Shown: positions 51,930-61,448, counted from the stretch's first letter. The stretch: DNA of 64,000 nucleotides from Vibrio brasiliensis LMG 20546 (GCF_000189255.1 NZ_AEVS01000071.1:62001-126000), one strand, 5' to 3'. The notes: a model not told the origin generated them from the letters alone. A program made the numbers and translations.

Positions 51930-53669
51930 TTAAAGGTTCGGGAATCTGGCGTTGAACTTTTCTAAGCTTACCGCCCCTGCGATACGATTTGACTCCAGCT
52001 CGGTTCCATTAGCGGAATAGAAGAAAATCGCCGGTGGACCAAATACCTTGCGTTCAGACAGCCACGCCATTTGCTCTGGGGTGCTGTCTGTAACATCGAG
52101 TTTTACCGTTTTCCAGCCTGCCAACCTTGCTTTGACATCGGAATCGCTAAAGATCTCTTTTTCTATCACTTTGCACGACACGCACCAGTCCGCATAGAGA
52201 TCAACCAACACAGGCTGTTTGGACTCCTTGGCGTCTACTAACTCATCCTGTAGGGCTGAGATATTTGCTACTTTGACAAATGATTGCCCTTGTTGCTGGG
52301 AAGCAGACTTTGCCGAACTTGAATGAAGGGGATCGAGAGGATCTGAACCGCCTGTTATAAATCCTACAAACAGGATTAAACCATAGAAGAGTGACATAAA
52401 GGCAGACAGCTTTCGCATTCTGGCCCAACCGGGGGAAGCAGCTTCCAGCGCACCAAAATGAACGCCTGTGCCAATCGCCAACATCGCCCATAACAACATG
52501 ATTAACCATTCAGGTACGAAGCGACTCAGCAATACGATAGCAACGGCCAGTAGCAGCACACCAAACATCTGCTTAACTGCAATCATCCACGCTCCGTTCT
52601 TCGGCAGCAATTTACCTCCACTAACCCCAATCAGGATTAATGGTATACCCATGCCCAATGCCATGATGAATAGTGTGATGCCACCAAATACCCAATCCTG
52701 CGTAGTTGATACGTACAACAGAGCACCTGCTAGTGGCGCACTGACACAAGGAGATACAACCAGAGCAGACACCGCCCCCATGCCAAATACACTTGCGACA
52801 CGACCACCACCCAACTTATCGGAACGGGTATTGAGTCTGTTTTGTAGCGATGAAGGCAGCTGGAGCTCATAAAAGCCAAACATGGCTAATGCCAGAGCGA
52901 CAAACACCAGTGCGAAAAGAGTCAGCAGCCAAGGCTGTTGCATCGCTGCCTGTAGGTTGACCCCTTTAGCGATTGTCGTAACAAGAATACCTGTTATTGC
53001 GTAACTGGTTGCCATTCCCAATACATACGAGGTTGATAAGACAAAGCCCTTACGGCCAGTCATCTGAGAGTCACCACCTATGATACTGGATAATATTGGC
53101 ACCATTGGCAATACACACGGGGTCAGCGATAAGCCTAGCCCCAGCAGGAAGAACACCAATACGGCTTGAACGCGCGACGCACTGCCTAAAAACTCAGATA
53201 ATCCATCAGTATCTTCAGCCAGCGCAGCAACATCTTGCCAGACACTGCTATCCGTCGTTGCTGGATTTGCCTGTTCTGGAACAGCCAGGGTGATAGTCTG
53301 AGGCAAATAACATAATCCTTTATTCGCGCAACCCTGATAACGGATTTTGATATTGCCCTGACCACTGTAAGGCAAAGTGACCGTAACGGGTTTATCAAAC
53401 ACCTCAACTTCACCGAAGTACTGGTCAGTTTTAGACTTACCTGGCCAGGAGTAGCTTACATCTCCCAATGTCACTGAGTCATCGGCTTTAAAGTGAAAGC
53501 GAGACTTATATAGGTAGTAATCAGGGTGGACAGCAAAATGAACTTGCAAACCAGAGTCACTCACTGACCACTGATAAGGGAAGGCCTGCTCGACAGGTAA
53601 GAAATCATCTTGCTGCGCAATAGTGGTGAATGACAGAAACACCATTAAGGTGACAAAGAGCCGTTTCAT
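51930..53669 (-). CDS. dsbD: DsbD, membrane thiol-disulfide reductase
   Basis: A 579-residue protein with a signal peptide. The N-terminal periplasmic domain has a Cys pair (GCANKGLCYLP), the membrane domain has eight segments with TPCVLPM and SPCVSAP, and the C-terminal thioredoxin domain has CVSC. It carries electrons from cytoplasmic thioredoxin into the periplasm. Its start overlaps apbE by ATGA, so it is the last gene of the TlpA-DUF4266-DUF3570-ApbE operon and should keep that cluster's cysteines reduced. Confidence 0.95.
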   Translation of the reverse strand: MKRLFVTLMVFLSFTTIAQQDDFLPVEQAFPYQWSVSDSGLQVHFAVHPDYYLYKSRFHFKADDSVTLGDVSYSWPGKSKTDQYFGEVEVFDKPVTVTLPYSGQGNIKIRYQGCANKGLCYLPQTITLAVPEQANPATTDSSVWQDVAALAEDTDGLSEFLGSASRVQAVLVFFLLGLGLSLTPCVLPMVPILSSIIGGDSQMTGRKGFVLSTSYVLGMATSYAITGILVTTIAKGVNLQAAMQQPWLLTLFALVFVALALAMFGFYELQLPSSLQNRLNTRSDKLGGGRVASVFGMGAVSALVVSPCVSAPLAGALLYVSTTQDWVFGGITLFIMALGMGIPLILIGVSGGKLLPKNGAWMIAVKQMFGVLLLAVAIVLLSRFVPEWLIMLLWAMLAIGTGVHFGALEAASPGWARMRKLSAFMSLFYGLILFVGFITGGSDPLDPLHSSSAKSASQQQGQSFVKVANISALQDELVDAKESKQPVLVDLYADWCVSCKVIEKEIFSDSDVKARLAGWKTVKLDVTDSTPEQMAWLSERKVFGPPAIFFYSANGTELESNRIAGAVSLEKFNARFPNL

Positions 53670-54550
53670 TGAGTTAGAAACTCCGTATCTTGATGTATTT
53701 TAAGTTGATCATCGATAAAGATGACGCCAGCTTCACTGGGAATAGAAAGTAAGGGGTCGATCGTTAACGCAGTACTTATTGCGCCAGCCTCTAAAGCAGT
53801 GGGCGCAACAACAGTAACCGACAAAACGTTTGTATGCGTCCCCTGCTCTGCCAGAATGTGCGAGGTTTTGCCGTCTGAGAACTTAGTCTGGCGCTCGTAA
53901 TGAGCAGACGTCGTCAACGCTGCATTAGCAAGCGGGAGAGAGAAAAACGCCTCACTGGGGTTAGCCGGATTGACTACTGCGACATTAAACGCCTCATTGT
54001 TTGGTTTCATGCCAAACGCACGAATGTCGCCCCCGAAGTTAATCAAAGCCGCCTTTGCTCCAAGATTTTGCGCAATATTAATCGCCTGATCGATGGCAAA
54101 CTCTTTAATCACCCCGCCTAAGTCAATTCGGGTTTGTGGGTGTGCGAAGAGCAACTCGCTGCCAATGATTTCCCAAGCTGATACTCCCATCATAGGTTTA
54201 GCGAGCTGATATGCCTCAGCTCGGCTCAACTGATGATTATTGCGTAGCAACCATTTAATCGAGCCGACGGTTGGGTCGAACACCCCTTGAGTCCCTACTA
54301 CAATGTTTTTGAGCGCCTGAAACACCACCAGAGATTCATCGTCGAGTTGTACCCGATTGTCACTGCGTTGATTCAGTTCGCAGGTCAGCCATGATTGATC
54401 TGAATAGAAGTTATATTTTTTTTCCAGTCGACGCGTATTGTGCTCAATCATCTGCGCTAGTTGGCTCGATTTAGACGAGCCAAACAGTTGTACTTCACAC
54501 GGTACCGTCATCGCGGTAAAGCGATGCACTACAGGCATTCTAGAAGGCAT
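53666..54550 (-). CDS. apbE: Divergent ApbE-family flavin transferase
   Basis: A 294-residue ApbE-family protein. I start at the ATG at 54550, which has GGAG at good spacing and overlaps DUF3570's end; later ATGs are weaker. The core DLGGVIKEFAIDQA matches DLGGIAKGYAVD. The normal HIIDP sequence is SHILAEQG here, and the Mg-binding Asp of ADALSTA is replaced by Gly256 (AGAISTA). So FMN transfer chemistry may be altered or use other ligands. No lipobox or signal peptide is evident, which is odd for an ApbE acting in the periplasm. Confidence 0.85.
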   Translation of the reverse strand: MPSRMPVVHRFTAMTVPCEVQLFGSSKSSQLAQMIEHNTRRLEKKYNFYSDQSWLTCELNQRSDNRVQLDDESLVVFQALKNIVVGTQGVFDPTVGSIKWLLRNNHQLSRAEAYQLAKPMMGVSAWEIIGSELLFAHPQTRIDLGGVIKEFAIDQAINIAQNLGAKAALINFGGDIRAFGMKPNNEAFNVAVVNPANPSEAFFSLPLANAALTTSAHYERQTKFSDGKTSHILAEQGTHTNVLSVTVVAPTALEAGAISTALTIDPLLSIPSEAGVIFIDDQLKIHQDTEFLTQ

Positions 54551-55763
54551 AGCTCGCTCCAATTGCCCACCAGTTGGCCTCAAAGCCGTTTGACTGTTCA
54601 TAGTAGGCACCGAGCAGGTTTACCCGTACGCCTTTATAGACCTTAAAACTTGCGCCAACTTCATAAGCATTAGCAGTGTAGTTACCTAGTCTAAGGTCTG
54701 AGGTCGCGTACCCTGTCGCAGCAAAGGTTTTATCTTCGCTATAAGGATCTCGATAAAAGTCTGCAGCGTCCTGGGTGTACCAGAAATACCCCGGCGCTAT
54801 GGTGAACCATTCTGTCACCGCCCAAGAGACTTTACCGCCAATCTGATGAGACTTAACTCCCCAGTCATCCTGAAACCACTTGTATCTCGGTCTTAAAACC
54901 AATGAGTCAGTTAACGACCAGAATGCTTGAAGATTGACACCACCCGACAAACGAGTGTCAGGTCTGGAGTCCTGCGCCAGAAAGACTTCATCGACTCCGA
55001 TCTTGCCATCATCATTGATATCGATTTCACGAAGTACAGTAAGGTAATGATTGCTTAAGTAACCTTGTCGGTAGCCAGCATAACCAGTGAACACCGCATA
55101 TAAGTTTGGTGAAAAGACTTGCGATAAACCGGCTTCAGCACTACCGGTGAAAATGTTTTCCCACTCTTGGCTGTTGGCGTAATTTTCATATTTCTGGAAG
55201 GCAAGAGTTCTATCGAAAAGTGCAGACACCCCCAGACTGTATGAGCGGTTTTTTTGTGAGTCGGCATAAATCAGTCCCTTTCCGTTAAAGCCCAGACTCT
55301 GGTAATCCTCTTCAACCGAGAAGTTGTGACCTAATGTCCATTCGTTACGATCTTCATCTCTATAGGTTGCACTGGCACTGAACGACTTACGTTTATCCTC
55401 TAAAGGCACCTTCTGAATTTTATAAGCACTAGCATGGGGATCGTAACCAGAACGAATGACCTGATCAGTTTTAGCCTGAGCAGCCTCGGTTTTTTGCGCA
55501 CGGTTAATCGCATCGGGAACCGTTTCGACAGGCGTGGTTGCTCCCCACGCCGGAGAGGCACCAGATACCGAGTCATAACCAACTTCAACGTTGATTGTCC
55601 AGTCCAGACCAATGCTTTTTTCTAGCGAGAACACGCTGTCTTTCGCTTCAACTTTATCGTCATATTCTTGGTAATTTAAGTAATGAATAGAAATATGGTC
55701 TTCTGCCATTACGTTGTTTGCCACTGCCGCCGCACCTAGCAGCGTTAAAGGTAATTTTTTCAT
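54540..55763 (-). CDS. DUF3570 outer-membrane-type protein
   Basis: A 407-residue protein with a signal peptide ending at VMA (about 20). The rest alternates in beta-strand pattern and ends in WWAIGASYAF, an outer-membrane barrel signature. At 64-70 it has DSVSGAS, matching the Dxx[S/T]GA[S/T] motif that ApbE flavinylates in other proteins. A DINDDGKIGVDE loop could bind calcium. It lies between DUF4266 and apbE and overlaps apbE by 11 bases. Confidence 0.85.
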   Translation of the reverse strand: MKKLPLTLLGAAAVANNVMAEDHISIHYLNYQEYDDKVEAKDSVFSLEKSIGLDWTINVEVGYDSVSGASPAWGATTPVETVPDAINRAQKTEAAQAKTDQVIRSGYDPHASAYKIQKVPLEDKRKSFSASATYRDEDRNEWTLGHNFSVEEDYQSLGFNGKGLIYADSQKNRSYSLGVSALFDRTLAFQKYENYANSQEWENIFTGSAEAGLSQVFSPNLYAVFTGYAGYRQGYLSNHYLTVLREIDINDDGKIGVDEVFLAQDSRPDTRLSGGVNLQAFWSLTDSLVLRPRYKWFQDDWGVKSHQIGGKVSWAVTEWFTIAPGYFWYTQDAADFYRDPYSEDKTFAATGYATSDLRLGNYTANAYEVGASFKVYKGVRVNLLGAYYEQSNGFEANWWAIGASYAF

Positions 55764-55784
55764 TTTTCTGTATTTTTTTATTTG

Positions 55785-56255
55785 TTAGTTACAACCACAA
55801 CCGCCACCACCGACGCCGCTACCACCGACCGAACCTTGCTTGTAAGCAAAGACTTTTTCAGAAAACAGATCGAACTCAGGCACTGGTCCACCAGGCTTCA
55901 TCTCTTTCTTCGCCAGCGTGCCCTTTTCCCACGGTTTAACTTGCTTAATGCCAAGCGCCTTATCGACAAACTCTAAGGAAGACTTATTCACTTTTTTCGG
56001 CTTGTTCAGTTTCAGTTGCGCAGTATTTGGTTTGACCATCTCAACTTTGCGTCTTGCAGCCGATGCCGAGCCATCACTGCTATAAACTGTGTTTGAAACA
56101 ACCTCTTCCTCAATCAATCCTGAGTCATTAGCGATCTGTGTTTGCTTGGGCTGTACTTTGCCAAGACCACTGAGGTCTATTTTTGGCGCGCTGGAAGCAG
56201 TAGACGAAAGCAATAGCGCCAGAGTCATAAAAACTAAGCGAGACAGAGTCGTCAT
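55785..56255 (-). CDS. DUF4266 protein with C-terminal CGCN
   Basis: A 156-residue exported protein: signal peptide to about 22, a polar middle, then VKPWEKGTLAKKEMK and a Gly-rich tail GGSGVGGGGCGCN at the C-terminus. The only Cys residues are these two. DUF4266 proteins are usually shorter, so about 80 N-terminal residues are extra here. The fixed Gly/Cys tail suggests metal binding, lipid or thioether attachment or a thiol carrier. It overlaps the TlpA gene by four bases. Confidence 0.82.
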   Translation of the reverse strand: MTTLSRLVFMTLALLLSSTASSAPKIDLSGLGKVQPKQTQIANDSGLIEEEVVSNTVYSSDGSASAARRKVEMVKPNTAQLKLNKPKKVNKSSLEFVDKALGIKQVKPWEKGTLAKKEMKPGGPVPEFDLFSEKVFAYKQGSVGGSGVGGGGCGCN

Positions 56256-56716
56256 AGCTCCACTCCCATTTCAGCCAGATCTGCGGTGATCACTTGACTA
56301 ATATTGTTGATGGCGCCAAAACGTACTTTAAGAACTTGCCCCTGATAGATGTAATAAAGCGCTGGCATACCAATGGGTTTAAATTCATTGACTAGCTCTT
56401 GGTCAGGGTCATTAACAACTGGAAAGTCCAGACCAAGCTGTTTTTGAAATGCCAGGCCGACCTCGACTTCTTCATCCACATCGACCCCCAGAACAGTAAC
56501 GCCTGTCCCTTCAAGAGACTGGTATAGATCGTTGACTTCAGGAAGCTCATGGCGACAAGAAACACACCACTCAGCGAAGAAATCGACAATGGTTAATTTG
56601 TTTGAGTCAAGTGACAGCCGCGACTTAGCCGTATCAGTTAACATCTCACCTTCTTGAAAAGCCCATAACGGCGAGGACATCACCAGAGCAAGCGTGATAA
56701 GCCATTTTCTAAACAT
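56252..56716 (-). CDS. TlpA-like thioredoxin-fold protein
   Basis: A 154-residue exported thioredoxin-fold protein with a signal peptide to about residue 19 and the active-site CVSC at 51-54 (FFAEWCVSCRHELPEVN). The cis-Pro region is GMPALYYI. It is first in the DUF4266/DUF3570/ApbE/DsbD cluster and probably reduces the Cys pair of the DUF4266 protein, being recharged by DsbD, which shares the CVSC motif. Confidence 0.88.
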   Translation of the reverse strand: MFRKWLITLALVMSSPLWAFQEGEMLTDTAKSRLSLDSNKLTIVDFFAEWCVSCRHELPEVNDLYQSLEGTGVTVLGVDVDEEVEVGLAFQKQLGLDFPVVNDPDQELVNEFKPIGMPALYYIYQGQVLKVRFGAINNISQVITADLAEMGVEL

Positions 56717-56760
56717 GTTTTCTCCTTAAGTTATTGTTTTATTTTTTGATCTGAATAGAC

Positions 56761-57942
56761 CTAGTTGTTGCCAAAGTTGAATTTTGTGTCGTACTCAATG
56801 CTCAGCAATTGAGAGAAATAATCGTCAAGGTCTTGGGTGTTGTTTGCCGAGAACACAGCCCCTGCGCTACCGGCACATCGCGTGAACTGTTCCAATCGCC
56901 AGCTTTGAACACCAAAGCCGATAAAGTTAAGTTCAATGCCTAAATCCTTGGCGCGCGTGCACAGGCCGGCATTGATCAGTTCATCCAAATGACTATTGTC
57001 GTCCATGCCATCTGTCATCAGGACTAACTTACGCTGGACGTTATCTTGATTGCGGTTCGGACCAACTCGCCATGCACTTTGCCAATTGGGCGTTAACTGA
57101 CGAAGCCCCCACAGCAAACCTTGATAAGAAGCCGTACTGCCAATTGTTTGCAGACGGTTTACCGCATCAACGACATCATTCAGATTTGAGGTAAGCGGCA
57201 AAATCACAGAGGTTAAGCTACAGTCTGAGCTTGATGAAGACGTCGTGACCGGTGCTTGGTCATGAGTGACGTCGAGATTGGCGACCGTATTGGCTGGTGA
57301 AAAACTTCCGCCAGAATTAACCGTTGCATCAACACAAAGTGTCCCACCCGACTTCAACCAGGGAGCATCCGTCACGGAGACACCATTGGAAAACGGCACA
57401 ATAGAGACCTTGATATGATCCTGCCCTGCGACATTAGCTTGCTGGCTTCTCAGAGTTGTTAGACCACGGTTTAGAATCGATTTGAGTTCATCAAGAGCTC
57501 CCATCATCGAGCCTGATATGTCCAGCACTAGCACTAGTTCAATCGGGTCGCTGTCTGTCACTTCTGTAACATAGACTTTCTGCGATGCTGTAACACCTGC
57601 CACATAAGACGCATCGGAAAATGTCAGCGAAGTGAATATCGACGAATAACTATAGCCAAGCTCGACTTTACAGCCACTGCTTGCGCCCAGAGTCGCCGTA
57701 ACCTTATCTATCTTCGGCTTGTAGTAATCCAGATAACCCTGAGCAATGCTGCGGTCATACTCACCACGAAACTCACATGCAAGACTCGCTGTATCAACGG
57801 CTTGCATTGCCCGGTTGGACAGCAGTACCTGATAGCCGATTACGATTGTCGAAGCCGCAGCAATGATCATGGGAATCAACATCGCCAGATAGCTAATTGC
57901 GACTGACCCCCGTTGCTTCGACAACAAACGACTAGAGTGCAT
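56761..57942 (-). CDS. tadG: TadG-like protein with vWA domain
   Basis: A 393-residue Tad-pilus minor component. The N-terminal pseudopilin-like Tad anchor is at 5-40 (QRGSVAISYLAMLIPMIIAAAS), followed by a von Willebrand A domain with MIDAS-type DISGSMMG and MTDGMDD. The start ATG at 57942 has GGAGG. It probably sits at the pilus or membrane and helps adhesion. It overlaps the TadF gene by 11 bases and is last in the tad operon. Confidence 0.85.
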   Translation of the reverse strand: MHSSRLLSKQRGSVAISYLAMLIPMIIAAASTIVIGYQVLLSNRAMQAVDTASLACEFRGEYDRSIAQGYLDYYKPKIDKVTATLGASSGCKVELGYSYSSIFTSLTFSDASYVAGVTASQKVYVTEVTDSDPIELVLVLDISGSMMGALDELKSILNRGLTTLRSQQANVAGQDHIKVSIVPFSNGVSVTDAPWLKSGGTLCVDATVNSGGSFSPANTVANLDVTHDQAPVTTSSSSSDCSLTSVILPLTSNLNDVVDAVNRLQTIGSTASYQGLLWGLRQLTPNWQSAWRVGPNRNQDNVQRKLVLMTDGMDDNSHLDELINAGLCTRAKDLGIELNFIGFGVQSWRLEQFTRCAGSAGAVFSANNTQDLDDYFSQLLSIEYDTKFNFGNN

Positions 57943-58540
57943 AGCGACCTCCAATCATTACAGCGTTGCTTGATAAACGAGCAGGTAATACCAAACCACT
58001 CAACTCAAACTGGGAATCGCGGCTAAAAGGCTGCTCGACACATAGAGTGGCCTGAATAAGCGTTGCCGTTCTGCCTTTAAGGGACTTTTCCTCACGTTGG
58101 CTTTTAGGAGCTAACTCTGACAGTGCATCAATAGATGAAGCTGCAGGACAGTTCGCGCCCTGAGCTAACGAAACAGAATCAGGCAAGCCTGTAACTGGAT
58201 CCTGACGACGAACGTCGATCACTAACGAGACATTGTCGTCATCAAACCCACTTGGCAACATGCGCTGAGCAATGGTGAGTAAATCCTTGGCGCTCAGCTG
58301 CTGATTGACCGACTCCTTAAGCGACTTCCCATCTGCTAGCGATGCTATAACAAGCTTGTCATCAAACGTACGCGCGACAACATCTGCTAGCATAAAAGCG
58401 GTGCTATCGAGCCGTGCTTGCGTATAGATCAAACGATAGATAGAGATCAGGCCAAAGGCGATGACCATAATGCCGACAACAACAAACGGAAACTCTATCG
58501 AAGCAACCCCTCGCTGCTGACGTAATAACTTAGTTGTCAT
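57932..58540 (-). CDS. tadF: TadF-like minor pilin
   Basis: A 202-residue protein with a short leader and one hydrophobic segment (RQQRGVASIEFPFVVVGIM at 7-25), the pattern of TadE/TadF pseudopilins: a Gly before the hydrophobic stretch and a Glu five residues in. The rest is a periplasmic domain with two Cys. It overlaps TadE by 11 bases and the tadG-like gene by 11 bases. Confidence 0.85.
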   Translation of the reverse strand: MTTKLLRQQRGVASIEFPFVVVGIMVIAFGLISIYRLIYTQARLDSTAFMLADVVARTFDDKLVIASLADGKSLKESVNQQLSAKDLLTIAQRMLPSGFDDDNVSLVIDVRRQDPVTGLPDSVSLAQGANCPAASSIDALSELAPKSQREEKSLKGRTATLIQATLCVEQPFSRDSQFELSGLVLPARLSSNAVMIGGRYAL

Positions 58541-58958
58541 ATGCCACCACCATTACACGTTGCAGTGTCATCGACTCCTTCCACATCGCGCTGAGCTTGG
58601 GAATCAATAAGAACGAAAAATCGTAGGTCACGATGTACTGCGCTAACTTAGCCTCAGAAGCTGAAGAGCTGCGGTAGTTAGCCAAATCGCTAATTGTCTT
58701 TGCGTAACGTGGACTGGATAGAGTCAGGTTTTCGATATCAATCAGCGGGAAAGAGGCCAGTTTGGCTTCGACACTCTGGTCTGCGCTATATGAAGGCTTC
58801 GTTGAGCGGGCAAGGCGCATTGCATGATTGACTGCAGAATCAAACACCATGTTGAGCCATAAAAATCGAGTCAGCTCAAAAACGGCCAGCAACAATAGAA
58901 CAAATGGAAAAGCGATCAGGGTGAACTCTACCGTCTGACTGCCTTGTTGACGCTTCAT
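58530..58958 (-). CDS. tadE: TadE-like minor pilin
   Basis: A 142-residue pseudopilin: KRQQGSQTVEFTLIAFPFVLL at 2-22 with the Gly/Glu processing motif cut by the TadV peptidase, then a hydrophobic helix and small C-terminal domain. It overlaps the TadD gene by four bases and lies upstream of tadF. Confidence 0.88.
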   Translation of the reverse strand: MKRQQGSQTVEFTLIAFPFVLLLLAVFELTRFLWLNMVFDSAVNHAMRLARSTKPSYSADQSVEAKLASFPLIDIENLTLSSPRYAKTISDLANYRSSSASEAKLAQYIVTYDFSFLLIPKLSAMWKESMTLQRVMVVAYDN

Positions 58959-59692
58959 TGAACCGCTTCCTCAACCTGACTTGCCAGATTCGAGTAAAAC
59001 TGCTCATTACGCTCAAGTTCCGCCTGCGATAGATCTTGTGCTGCCACCTGCTTAGCTGCCGCGACATCACCGTTCATCGCATAAGATAACGCTAGATTAA
59101 GCCGCATTTTACTGCTTGCTTCACCACGCTGATAAATTGGGTAGAGAATTCGAATACTCTGGCCTGGCTTACCATCAAGCATCCATGCCAAAGCAAGATT
59201 GTTTCGGTACTCAACACTATCAGGCTTAATCGCCAATGCTTGGTTGAATGACTCTCTGGCTGCCTGGAAGTCTTGCAGCAGAGAGCGCGTCACACCAAGA
59301 CTGTTCAACGCTACATCATCGGTTTTATTGGCATCACTCGCGTTAGTTAACGCCTGTTGCGCTTCATTCAGGTTACCCAACGCAAGCTGCGCGCGACCAA
59401 TTTCACGCTCAAACTGAGGGGATGGCGAGAGCGCCTGTCCCTTATTGAGATAATGCAGTGCCTCGTCATACCGACCTGACTGATTGCAGGCTGTGCCAGC
59501 AAGAAACAGCAACTCAATATCCTCTGGGTTTGACTCCAGTCTTTGTTTGTAAATCAGTAAGGCATTATCTGAATGCCCATTGATCAATGCGGTATTTGCC
59601 AGCTTGAGTTCATCACTTTCCACTTGCTGTGGGGTAGTTTGACAACCGAGTAATGCAGCCCCAAGAACAAGGGCAATAATCGACTTTTTCAT
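58955..59692 (-). CDS. tadD: TadD-like TPR lipoprotein
   Basis: A 245-residue lipoprotein. The ATG at 59692 overlaps the TadC stop by ATGA; about 40 codons further upstream are tadC coding in another frame. The lipobox ALLGC gives Cys17. Four to five tetratricopeptide repeats follow (about 35-200). In Tad systems TadD is the outer-membrane pilotin that helps the RcpA secretin. Confidence 0.9.
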   Translation of the reverse strand: MKKSIIALVLGAALLGCQTTPQQVESDELKLANTALINGHSDNALLIYKQRLESNPEDIELLFLAGTACNQSGRYDEALHYLNKGQALSPSPQFEREIGRAQLALGNLNEAQQALTNASDANKTDDVALNSLGVTRSLLQDFQAARESFNQALAIKPDSVEYRNNLALAWMLDGKPGQSIRILYPIYQRGEASSKMRLNLALSYAMNGDVAAAKQVAAQDLSQAELERNEQFYSNLASQVEEAVQ

Positions 59693-60543
59693 AATTGACC
59701 TATGGTTTGGAAAAGGCTCAGCACCATTGGTGCTACAATGATGACGACAACAGGCATCATGATGAAAACCACTAGAGGAAAAGACATTTTGGCTGGAATC
59801 TTTCCCACCCACTCTTCCAGCTCTAACATTTGATACTGGCGATTATCTGAAGCAATTAACTTCAGTGCTTCCGCCATTGGCGTACCGAACTTTAATGCCT
59901 GAGCCATAGTGACAATCATGTTGTTCACTTCAGGTAGCTTGAGTCTTTCATCGAGATTAAACAGTGCTTTTTGCGGGGAATCCAAAACCGCGATTTCATT
60001 CGCCGTCTGCAACCACTCCCGAGACAGGGATTGAGAAATGGTTTTCATCTCTTCACCCACAGTGTTGAATGTCGTTTCGAGACTTTGACCTGAAGAGACA
60101 CACACCACCATGAGATCGAGTGCATCGGGAATGTTTTTCGCGATGTCGTGAATTACAGCCTTCACTCGCCAGTCAACAGCTCTGTCGATGGCAATACCTG
60201 TTATGACAGCAACAGCGATGATCTCGGCAATCCCAGTGGCGTCCAATGACAGCTGCTGGTAGAAGAACCATGCAACGCCGCCACACACCATCGAAACCAA
60301 ACGAAGGGTCATAAAAATCGACTCTGCCTGAGGAGAGTGGTAACCAAGCATGGTTAACTTTCTTGCCCGTTGAGGGTTGCTCGGCCAACGTAAAATCCCA
60401 CCTCGTGACGCTTGTACCGCACCAAAACGAGCAACACTATCAAGACGTTTCCTGACGCTGTCATATTGCGTTGCATGAAGATACCCGGTGATGGAGCCTA
60501 ATATACCCAACAGCAGACAAATGATTCCGATTGACAGGATCAT
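59689..60543 (-). CDS. tadC: TadC-like inner-membrane platform protein
   Basis: A 284-residue GspF-like protein: an N-terminal membrane segment, a pair near 75-118, a cytoplasmic T2SSF domain (DALDLMVVCVSSGQSLETTF) and a C-terminal membrane helix. It forms the platform with TadB for the TadA motor. Coupled to TadD and TadB by four-base overlaps. Confidence 0.92.
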   Translation of the reverse strand: MILSIGIICLLLGILGSITGYLHATQYDSVRKRLDSVARFGAVQASRGGILRWPSNPQRARKLTMLGYHSPQAESIFMTLRLVSMVCGGVAWFFYQQLSLDATGIAEIIAVAVITGIAIDRAVDWRVKAVIHDIAKNIPDALDLMVVCVSSGQSLETTFNTVGEEMKTISQSLSREWLQTANEIAVLDSPQKALFNLDERLKLPEVNNMIVTMAQALKFGTPMAEALKLIASDNRQYQMLELEEWVGKIPAKMSFPLVVFIMMPVVVIIVAPMVLSLFQTIGQL

Positions 60544-61448
60544 GTGAACCTCCTGTTTCTGGTCATTAACTGCAGGCTTAAGGCACCAATTACAATGCTC
60601 ACAGCGCAGTAGACTAAGACAGACTGACCGGATTCGGTTTCAATCAATACACCGAACAAAGAAGGATTCACCCAGGCAACCACTGCCAGAAGACCAAGTG
60701 GCAGAAGGGAGAGAAAACGTGCAGCCATACGAGGTTCTGCGGTCAGACTTTTCACTTTCTTCTGCATAGTACGATTGTCATGCAGGGTACGACTCAGGCT
60801 ATGCAAAATATCGCGCAGTTGACCACCGCTATTCTGGTTAAGCACCAAGGCAATGGTGAAGTAACGAAACGCTTTATAGGGCAAGCGAACACACGCTTCA
60901 TTCAGCGTGTGTTTCATCCCGTGCCCCAAAGCAAGCTGGTCTTCTATACGTGAAAATTCACGACCAAGCAGACCATCTTGTGCTTCTGCGACCTGAGAAA
61001 TGGCTTGAGGTACCGATAAACCAGCCGATACTGCTCGACTGATTAAACCGAGAACCTGAACAATACTCTGCTCAAACTCTTCTACCTGCTGTCGCTTACG
61101 AACGACGAACAAAACCAGGCCAATAACAAGGGCAGCAAGTAGTCCTGCCGCTAGTCGCCATTGAATATCCAACATGGTCAAAAACAAGTAACCGCCAACA
61201 GGAAGACCAGCGCAGCAACACAACAGCAACGCTCTGTCCTTTGCACTAAACAGCGCATCTAAACGCACTAGAAAGCGCGAGCTCACTGTTGCAGGGGCCG
61301 CTTTTCTCAATATTGATGGCGCAGCCTCTTCTCGCCCTTGCAGATTTAACCCATCAAGTCGAACAGCGAGCCTGACTTTGAGCACACGACGACGAATAGC
61401 CCAAACAGCGCCACACACAACAACGAATGAGACGAGGAGGTAGATCAT
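60540..61448 (-). CDS. tadB: TadB-like inner-membrane platform protein
   Basis: A 302-residue GspF-like protein with an N-terminal helix, a helix pair near 70-110, the T2SSF domain (about 120-250, AGLSVPQAISQVAEAQ, LNQNSGGQLRDIL) and C-terminal helices. It partners TadC. Its start overlaps the TadA stop by four bases. Confidence 0.92.
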   Translation of the reverse strand: MIYLLVSFVVVCGAVWAIRRRVLKVRLAVRLDGLNLQGREEAAPSILRKAAPATVSSRFLVRLDALFSAKDRALLLCCCAGLPVGGYLFLTMLDIQWRLAAGLLAALVIGLVLFVVRKRQQVEEFEQSIVQVLGLISRAVSAGLSVPQAISQVAEAQDGLLGREFSRIEDQLALGHGMKHTLNEACVRLPYKAFRYFTIALVLNQNSGGQLRDILHSLSRTLHDNRTMQKKVKSLTAEPRMAARFLSLLPLGLLAVVAWVNPSLFGVLIETESGQSVLVYCAVSIVIGALSLQLMTRNRRFT

